DNA of 64,000 nt from Symsagittifera roscoffensis (lineage: Eukaryota; Xenacoelomorpha; Acoela; Convolutidae), in the NCBI RefSeq assembly GCF_963678635.1, contig NC_087063.1:34756540-34820539 (forward strand). Direction: 5' to 3'. Position numbers and translations under genes: made by a program. Of the stretch, positions 55,601 through 64,000 are shown one piece after another. The notes below the pieces were generated by a model. The model was not told where the DNA came from. It made no database searches and worked only from the letters and a program-made list of their open reading frames with translations. How positions within the stretch are numbered: the first letter of the stretch is position 1; each line of letters begins with the position of its first letter.

Positions 55601-58427
55601 TTGTTTTTGTTTGTAAAATTATCATAAATAGTTTCGAAATAACAAAATTTTGAACGGATATTAATTGGACATTGCTAATTCAAGTCAAAGAATGTTTTTT
55701 TTTGGTCGATCATCATAAAAAAAGTAAGAGTGAAATAGTCTCCGAGTAAAATTTTTTTTAAAAAATGAAAGAACATTTTTCCATCGGAGAGAATGATTAT
55801 ATCAGGGTCAAACAAGAAGGACAGGTTAAAGTAACTACGATAGATTGAATAAATGAAACAGTGAATAACAACAGTTTCAAATATATAGAAAAAGTTTAAT
55901 AAAGAAAACCGATTGAATCTGAATTTTTATGTTTCTCGTTTTTTGTATTTTATTCTAAACGCCAGAGGTTTGATGTCCATCATGATGAGAGCTCGATGAT
56001 TGCGAGAATGAGAAAACATTGCACTGCACAGGAAAAACCACTAAAGTGGCCTGGTGCAAAATTCACATGAGCTGAACTGCGGAAATAATTCCTAATAAAT
56101 GTGGATATTTTTTATTAGGCACCATTGGTTAAATTGGGAGGGGGGTTAGCCAAACAGATCCAAATATGATGTTTTTAAAAAAGCAGCTACTATTCGTATG
56201 CAAATACTTCGAAAGCAGTTTCTTTGTTTTAGGAAAAGTCTTAAAACTTGAACCTGAAATCCCCATTAAACTTTTTTATGTATAAGCACTCGCATATACT
56301 CAAGTGAGAGACTATATACCAAAAAAAAACTAATTTTTTCTCTAATCACTGAAAGTGAGAAGGAACTGTGCAATGCATTGAGCTGTTTTCCTGAAAAAAA
56401 AACTGTAACTTTTCTGTTTCAAGGTTTTTTCTAGATTTTTATAGATTAAAGTGTTATTCAATGCCAAAAATTTCCTGAATCCATCGAGCTGTTTTCCTAA
56501 AAAAAACTTTAACTTTTCTTCTGATTCAAGGTTTTCTTCTAGATTTTTTTTAGAACAGAGTGTTATTCAACGCCAAAAATTTCCTGCATTATCAACCAAA
56601 ATACATTCCAATACCAAGCAACCATGAAAAAAATGATAGCCAGTTATTGTGAAAGTAGCACATCATGCTGCAACCGTAGTCTCAAAAAACACCCATTTTT
56701 TTCTTCAAATTATTAGTAATGTTTTTTCCGTGGTGTGATAAAACGATCTGAAAAAACGACAACTTAGAATTTAGGCATTTTCGACACTCATTGGCATCCT
56801 AGGCATACTTAAAAACAGTTTTCGAAAAAAATGACTAGAAAAAACATGCACAAAGCATTAAACATTTTTTAAAAATCTAAACCTTTTTCTGACTTTTTTG
56901 CAGACATTTTTTGAGTTTTTGAGATTTTTGATTCTCAAAATGGCGTTAATAAGATCCAAAAACTAATTATATTGAGTAAAACTAAAATTAAGCCGAAATA
57001 GTTTGTTTTGAAGAGCCTAAAGTAAGCATGAATAAGCATGCTGTCTCGCTTTACTTGCTCGAAATAAGAAATTTCAATCGGTTTTTGTCTGACTTGTTTT
57101 TGTTAGATAAAAAACATCACTCCACTCTTCCCATAGAATCGGTTCATCCACTGTGTGATTCTGCCAAAATGGAGGTTTGTCTTTCACGTTTGATTCGATT
57201 CTGCCGGCTGCGCCATGATAAAAATATTTTTGTTAGAGCTAATTCTACTTATTTACGATTAAAAAAATAAAAAATAAGAGGGAGTTAAATTCAAAGTTTA
57301 AATCCTACGAACGAAAAAACATTCTCTCCGTCGGAGCGAATGAACATATCAGGGTCAGATAAGAAGGACCGGTTAAAGTAATTAAGAAAGATTGAAAATA
57401 AAAACAGTGAACCACAGCACTTTCAAATATATAGAAAAAATATTGAGGAACACAGCTGATTCAATCTACACTTTGATTTTTGTAATTGTTGCTCTTCATT
57501 CCAAAAGCCAGTGGCATGAGGTCTATCATGATGACTGCTCAATGGTTGCGAGTATGAAAAAACAGCGCGCTGCCCAGGAGTAACCACAAATGCGCCCTAA
57601 GGTCCTAACTTAGCAGTTTAGCTGTGGTACACTGAGAAGAACTGGGGCCTCTTCAACTATCATCCACCAATATGGGTTAACCGTTACTAGAAGCAAAATC
57701 AACATATGCTAAATTGCGGAAGTAACTCTTAATAGATGTGGATTTTTTCCATAAGGCACCATTGGTGAAATGGATTGGGGGAGGGGGGGTGGGTTAGCTT
57801 AACAGATCTAAAAATGATGTTCTTAAAAAAGCAGCTACTATTCGTATGCGAATACTTTGAAAGCATTTTTTTTTGTTTTAGGAACAGTCTTAGAACTTGA
57901 GCCTGAAATCTCAGTAGTTTAACAGATCCAAAAAAATGTGAGTCTCAAAAAAACACTGCTATTTGTATGCGAATACCTCAATAAACGTTTTTTTTTCTGT
58001 TTAGGAAATGTTTTAAAACTAGAATATTAAATCTCTATTATATTTTTCATAATAAGCATTCGCATATACCCAAGTGAGAGACTGCTTACCAAAAAGAACT
58101 AAACAACTAAATTGTGCTCCAATCATTGAAGGTGAGAAGGATCTTTGCAATCCGTTGAGCTGTTTTCCTAAAAAAGCCCCTAAATTTCTGTGCAAATGTT
58201 TGCTTTTACATTAATTTAGAACAGCTTCTATGTTTTTAAACGCCAAAATTTTACTCTTATTTACAAAAATGCATTATCAACTAAAATACAATCAACAAAA
58301 AAAAAACAATTTTCTTTTGTATTTGGTTTGTACAGATGACTCGAACCTGTAAGTTAAGGGCTTTTTGCACTGCAAGATGCTATTTTTGTATCACTTGAAG
58401 AAATTAAATCAAACTGCCATTCACAAA

Positions 58428-58642
58428 AGTTGAAAAATGGATTATATCTAGGATAATTGTCGAATTATGGATAAATTTGTTTCAAAAATTCAATTGTTTT
58501 GTATAAATTTTCGCCGCCTACGCTTCCGAAAAAACTGCATTTTGAGGAATTTCGACGTAACAATTGGTTAAATTCGATTTTCGAACCCTCTTCCATTGTT
58601 ACACCGCTCTGATATTTTTTGATACTTCTGTGTAGAATTTTT
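58428..58642. other. ~215-bp stretch present only in copy B
   Basis: Copy A goes from ccattcacaa (ending 49970) almost directly to tatctctaatag. Copy B has about 215 extra bases in between, beginning aagttgaaaaatggattata and ending in a T-run. It has no inverted ends and no direct repeats that I can see, so a deletion in copy A is as likely as an insertion in copy B. Confidence 0.8.
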
Positions 58643-60790
58643 TTTTAATATCTCTAATAGTTTGCATTAATTTTTAGCACTCTATGCATTTAATTTGCAG
58701 ACGAAGCCAAAAATAAATAAGGAAGTGAAGTCGAAAGACATGATTAAATATTTTTTATTGAAACATTTTCAGACTATGATTTTTTGCTTGTCATTGGATT
58801 TCTTATACAATAAACAAAAAGCCAGATTTTTGTGTAGATAATATTTGTCTCCGGCTAACGTTCGAAAGGCAGGCAAAGATATGTCTGCCGATTTTAGAAG
58901 CAAGGCAGCAAAGTTATGTTTTCTGTAAGTAAACCGAAAATGGCTTCGTGATACCACTTTTTAGGTAAAGTCTTGGCAGTTTTGTTGAAATATCATACAG
59001 AACAACTAATGAGCTTTGTGACTTTTTGTAGTTGTAGTTTCTTCTATTTTTTTTTAAATTTGAGGCTTTTCTTCTTTTTTTTCTGCAAACTTGCAATGTT
59101 ATGCTTGTCTAATTGACTCCATTTTGGTGTTCATAGATGTTTTCTTGTCGCTATACTCCTATTTTCCTCTCAGCAACTTTTTATTCCGACCATTGAAAAT
59201 GGGGAGGAACTTTGTATTCGGGTGTTTTTGTTTTTTTTCCACGCAAAATTAGGTACCACAAATATTGATCGGACTGGGTTGAGTGATATATAATATTGAG
59301 GCCCTTTCAGTCGTGATTCGAACCACAATTTAAAAAATTCCAAAAACTTTTCCCAGCGTCGAGAAAAAGCGGTTTGATTTTTTTGTCTTAATTAGAGCGA
59401 ATAAAGCAAGCGAGCTGCTACCACAAACAATCAGCGGACTGGGTTGACTGATATATCATATAAAAGCCCTTACAATCGTAATTCGTGAGTAAAAAAAAAT
59501 CGGTTTGAAATTGTTGATTTTTTTGTCTAATTTCTAGGGAGTTAGCTGGCTTACATTAACTTATTTATGCTTAATTTAAGCCTTGGAAATTTAGTTTTAC
59601 TCAAATAAAGTTAGATTTTGGAGTTTTAGCTTCATCTTGGGCAAAAAATTTTGATATTTTGTTTTGAAAAATTTTAAAATTCCCTTTGATTTTTTTGTTT
59701 TTCTCGTTTCTCTTCACAACTTGTTTTCCAATATGCATATTTTACAAAGACTGACGGAAATGCATAAACTTTGTTTTTTCGCTCACATTACTTTATCACA
59801 GCAAGCCAAAAAAACAACAGTTTAAAAAATACTTTTGTTGTAATTTTTTCAAGACTGGTCGGAACATTCTGTGCTACTTGCTATCTTTGTTCAAATTTTG
59901 TAACCGGCTATCTTTGTTCAAATTTTGAATTTATCTATTTTAAAACCCCTCCACCCCTCCACTTTGCGCAATAATTTCTATGGATTTATTAAATGCTTGT
60001 TTCATTACGAATTGATTTCGGTTTCATGGCTTTCATCTCCATTCTGGCTCCCTTGTTTTTTTTGCCAAACTAACGGAATTTCTTTTATTTGAGAACTGAA
60101 TTATTGCTCTGGAGTTGTTCACGCTGAAGTATACGTCCTCATACAATTTATTCATATTCAGAACTGGCAAAAAAAGTTAGAAAAAGACTGAGTCGTATTT
60201 TTGTGGCGGTTACGCTTTAGTTATTATGAAGCTAACATTTTTTGAAGTTTGATGTAATCTCAAATTTGATAATCACAAAATACTTTCAGACTTAAAAAAG
60301 CCGTTTTTCAAGTTTTATTTTACTTTGCCAAATAAATGTTTAAATCAACCCTTTAAAGCAAGCAATAATTTTTTATGAGATAAGAAAAGGTCGTTCCAGT
60401 ATCATAACTTTCTTATACTAAGTTTTTGAAAATTAACTCAAATTTTAATCTTTAAATGAATTTGTGCACTGTGTTGAGAATTTGTCCTTAGTGACCTTCA
60501 GAGTTCATAATTTGTTTCTTTTTCAAATTCCTAGAGAAATTTAATAAATTCATATTTTAAAAACTCTTCATGAACTGGCAGAATGTGATCATTTTTAATT
60601 CAGAAGGTATGAGAATTTTTATTTGGCTTGTGTAAAAATTAATCACATCATGATTTCGCTATCAATTTGCTCCAGAGAGATATTCATCATTCAGGGTAAC
60701 CATATTATTTTATTTAGAGCTCAATCAAATTTTCCTCTTTTTTTCAGAAAAATTGAGACAACTAAACAACGCTCAAAACATTCAGCGCTT

Positions 60791-60838
60791 CGTCCTCATA
60801 CTAAAATTCTTGGTCGTCCTCATACTAAAATTCTTGGT
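60791..60838 (+). repeat. 24-bp tandem duplication private to copy B
   Basis: The 24-bp unit beginning cgtcctcatactaaaattct occurs twice in a row here and once at the matching site in copy A (about 52128). It arose after the large duplication. Confidence 0.9.
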
Positions 60839-61454
60839 TACCGCAAATTGAGGTCCATGACTTAATTAAAAACTTTCAAAGTTGCCCCAATGTTAGTTTC
60901 TGGACCAAAAGTTCGTAGTTTGTGCAGGTTTTTCTAGTAGCGGATAAAGTCTTAAAGAATCATTTTTTGGTCTTGATGGTGTTAAATTAAATCATTAGGG
61001 TATAAAATTTTCTCGCATTAGTCTAAAAATTAGTGGAGGCATTTAGAGGCGATAATCTGAAAATAAATCGAGTTATACTGGAAATGCGTCTCGATAGCCA
61101 GGGCATAGTCTAGACAGTCTGGATATAAATTTCTGACCTCAAATCAAAGTCTGAGAAACAATTATTGGCTGTGTTAATTTATTGAAGCCTATTTATAATG
61201 ACTTTTAATGTGACTTCCTCTTTCCCCTCACATTTCAAAAAAACCATTTCTGTAAAAATTTTACATGTTGTTATGCTGAAAGCGTGATACTACGATAAAA
61301 CTTATCATAAAAAATTTGTTCACAATGATGAATTTAATCACCATGAAAATTTTAATTACGTTGAGACAAGTTAAAATAGCTTTTCAAAGCTGAAACTTAA
61401 ATGTGAAGTAAAAGTGGAAAAGATACTTAAGTGTTCTTAAAATTTAACAAAACT

Positions 61455-62390
61455 TCTCGTACCAGGGCGAAGCCTTGAATGTTCCGACTGCCTTCTAAGG
61501 TCTATAGAGCAGTATTAACATGAAAAAATTAAATGCTAATTTAAAAAATGTTTTTTTTTTTTATTGTGAGATTTGTTGTAAAAAAATCATCCCCCACACG
61601 CCATTTAAAGTACACAGTGACAAATTTGCTCCTTGCAACACATCAATTATGGCAAATAAGCTTCCTTCAACCAATTTGGAACAATTTTTGAGACATATTA
61701 AATCTCTGCTTACGTATATTAGCGGAAAATATATCGCGCGTTATTTGTCCCAAATTGGCCAAAATTTCATTATTCAAACACCCATAACTTAACAAAAAAT
61801 GATCACAGGTGAGATATCTTTTCATATTCAAGCTCAAGGCAACAATACTCTTTGAATGATACAAAAAATTCCCGTCAAAACTCGAAATTTGTCTGACCCC
61901 GAGCACAAATATTTTGTTACTTTAATTTCAAAAGTCGTAACAAGACTGCTCACATCAGGGCGCAGCCCTGAGTGTTCCGATTGCTTTTTTAGGTTTATAG
62001 AGCAGTAATAACTTAAAAAATGTAAAGTAATAGAATAAAATGAAATTTTTTTTGAAAAAGAAAATCAAATTTAAAAAAAAAAATTTCATTTTGCTTTATT
62101 ACATTAAGTTTTTTATTTTTTAGGAAAATCATCTCCTCACACGCGATATTAAGTACGAAAGAAAAGATTTTGCTCCTTGTAACAAATCAGTTCTGGCAAA
62201 TAAGCTCTTTCAATCAATTTGCCACAGTTTCGAAGACGGAATTAATCTCCGCTTACGCGTTAGTAGCGCGAAATATATCGCGCGTTAATTGATTCAAATT
62301 GGCCAAAATGGAAATTTTTAAGCCACCATAACTTTACAAAAAATGGTCACAGGTGAACTGTTTTTTCAAATTTAAGCTCAGGACGAATGA
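61455..62390 (-). repeat. Repeat family R tandem pair in copy B
   Basis: This is the counterpart of 52770-53700, with single-base differences and small changes in homopolymer length (for example the T-run near 61550). Confidence 0.75.
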
Positions 62391-62938
62391 AGTAGAAGCA
62401 AAAGTTGCGCCGATCCCTATTAATTTTTCTTCGGTTGCGCCTGTCGCGGATAACCTTTCCTGGGGAGCGCTGGTCGCGGACATCTCGTTCTGCGCAGTCT
62501 GGAATTGCCGAATTTTAGTCGCGGCTGTATTTTTCCTTTCCCTCCACCTCGCACAAGCATCAAATTTATGGTGTAACGAGTGGTTTTACAATGTTAATTA
62601 TGAAGACCAAATATGTTTGCCGCGGCCTAATTAGTCCGTATGCCAATTTTCATAACAATCGAGTAATGTGAACAAAACTTTTATTTGTAAAATTTTGCAA
62701 GTGGGGATTTTAAAAAAGACTGTTAGACTCGACAGTCTGGAAATACCAAAAATCGGTCACAGTGGTCTGATAATAAAATCACAAACTCGGCCCGGGATGT
62801 CAGCATTACACTTTTCAATTGAACGTTCTCAAACTGGTTGCTACAGTGGGATTAATGTATTTGGATTCATGCGGTATTTGCACGTGTCTAATTAGTAATC
62901 AAGCTACTTGAGTTAACTATTGAATTCGATGAGTTTTT

Positions 62939-63544
62939 ATGGATACATGTTTGCTTTTGGAGCTTTCTCAGTTGTGCCAACAGATTCTGGATCAATCCAC
63001 CGTAGGAAATGAAACTCAATATTCGAATTCGAAGTCCAAAAAACGCCGCAAGAGGGACAGAAAACATGTGCTTAAGTTGTACACATTAGCGAATCTTCTT
63101 TTGTGCGGTGTTGGACATAATTTCCAAATTGGTGGATGTCCTTCTCAAATGGACGCAGAAAGACTCTTGCTCATTATCGGCGATATTATTGCATCAAATA
63201 CCAACGCTATTATGGAATCGCTTTACAACGACATGATCAGAGGTCTTAAAAAATGTTCACTCTTTTCGAAAAGGAAACTTCGGAAACGATTTCCTTACAC
63301 TCTTTTTGTTCATGCGCCTCAAGCAGCCGATCGTAAACGAGGAAGCCTTGCATCTTTCGTGAACAAAGTACTGCTCGTGGATTACGTAATAATTTATCCC
63401 ATTTCATTCGGCTGGGCCTCGGCTAAGAAAGAGTGCAGTAGAAAAACGCACAGGGTTATAAAAGACGCATTCTCGAAACGGGACACAATTCTATCAATTA
63501 TGGGAAATCACAAGGCACAAAGATCGGGAAACTCCTCGCGGTGA
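62939..63544 (+). CDS. Hypothetical 201-residue basic protein, copy B
   Basis: This is identical to the frame at 54252-54857 except for two changes in 606 bases that I could find: a silent change at Pro119 (CCG to CCT) and Ser177 to Ala (TCA to GCA). Start, upstream TGA, basic clusters and stop are the same. The frame has no private lesion, while neighbouring non-coding DNA has gained indels. That is compatible with constraint but also with the short time since duplication. Function unknown. Confidence 0.5.
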   Translation: MDTCLLLELSQLCQQILDQSTVGNETQYSNSKSKKRRKRDRKHVLKLYTLANLLLCGVGHNFQIGGCPSQMDAERLLLIIGDIIASNTNAIMESLYNDMIRGLKKCSLFSKRKLRKRFPYTLFVHAPQAADRKRGSLASFVNKVLLVDYVIIYPISFGWASAKKECSRKTHRVIKDAFSKRDTILSIMGNHKAQRSGNSSR

Positions 63545-64000
63545 GCACAAAAAAAAACTTTTCACTCCCCAACGCACAAAATCGTGGTTCTTTTTTCTAG
63601 TAATATTTTTCGCCCATAATGAAACAAATAGTCCTACTTTTAATAAAGAGCCAACGTGCAGTGATAAAATAACTGTATTTTTTCACTTGCTCACGCTCAG
63701 CTCATTTCTTTTCCAGGCATAAGAATCCGTGTAGCAGTGCTTATGTGATGTGTTGAAAAGAAAACAGAGCCCACGCGTTTAGCTGAAAAGATGACGCGAC
63801 CAAGTAACCCCCTCCCCCACCTAAAAAATTATAGCTTGGGCTTGGTTTTAGTTTTGTTATTTGTGCTATGAAGGACATTGCTCGAAAAATTTAAATCATA
63901 CAAAATAGGTTTAAGATTGCTCGAATGCCAGTTTGATGATTGTGATGTGGAATCGAACGCCACAAAAATAGTTTACATAAATAAAATTAGTTTTGGAGCT

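Larger units (their letters stand above)
47261..55714. repeat. Tandem segmental duplication, copy A (8454 bp)
   Basis: The sequence starting ataaaaaaagtaagagtgaa at 47261 recurs exactly at 55715, and the two stretches then match almost base for base. Left of the breakpoints (gtagcagct versus ggtcgatcatc) the sequences do not match. Copy A carries an LTR-like pair, family S and R repeats and the 201-residue frame at 54252. Confidence 0.95.
55715..64000. repeat. Tandem segmental duplication, copy B (right end outside window)
   Basis: It matches 47261-55307 almost base for base. The offset is 8454 bp up to about 58427 and about 8663-8690 bp afterwards, because of a ~215-bp extra stretch and small indels. 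The last base corresponds to about 55307, so roughly 400 bp of copy B are missing. Counterparts: gag-like start and primer-binding site 57094-57215, LTR-like 57244-57614, family S 56584-57074 and 59160-59925, family R 61455-62390, 201-residue frame 62939-63544. Confidence 0.95.

Noticed and set aside
1-64000. CRISPR array, bacterial operon or phage content
   Set aside because: Tandem repeats are satellite- or transposon-type without unique spacers, and the genes are spliced eukaryotic genes.

Overview
The window is AT-rich, intron-bearing eukaryotic DNA, most likely from an invertebrate animal. I cannot name the species. Spliced genes with GT-AG introns are sparse and surrounded by satellites, Helitrons, inverted-repeat elements and Ty3/Gypsy-like remnants. 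Three spliced genes could be assembled by joining exons in phase: the last two exons of cytosolic alanyl-tRNA synthetase (+ strand, 11013-13746), a complete six-exon mitochondrial carrier of the glutamate-carrier type (+ strand, 24705-31470, 329 residues), and a three-exon gene for an unrecognised type II membrane glycoprotein (- strand, 36342-38951, 440 residues).

Layout: 1-10870 is a satellite of about 150-bp monomers, roughly 70 copies, with a homogenised 451-bp three-monomer higher-order repeat. It sits in the intron upstream of the visible alanyl-tRNA synthetase exons and runs off the left edge. A second, short array of the same satellite lies at 17700-18700. From 19335 to 24500 there are nested inverted-repeat elements and three Helitron 5' ends, two of them forming a head-to-tail Helitron pair. 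The carrier gene follows, its introns loaded with copies of a ~440-bp repeat family (called M here). A long foldback, a TA-flanked element and a hAT-type element with an 8-bp target duplication lie between the carrier gene and the membrane-protein gene.

From 40569 to the right edge the window is made of retroelement-derived tandem units and a large tandem segmental duplication. One unit is 1.63 kb (two copies plus a partial third) and carries a broken minus-strand reading frame. Another is about 1.5 kb and carries an LTR-like piece, a primer-binding site resembling the complement of a tRNA-Ser 3' end, and a decayed gag start. The segment 47261-55714 is then repeated at 55715-64000 with very few differences. 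It contains an intact 201-residue orphan reading frame, present in both copies with one amino-acid change.

The genes do not form a pathway. They are ordinary single-copy-type genes set in repeat-rich DNA. I found no CRISPR array, no rRNA and no convincing tRNA gene.
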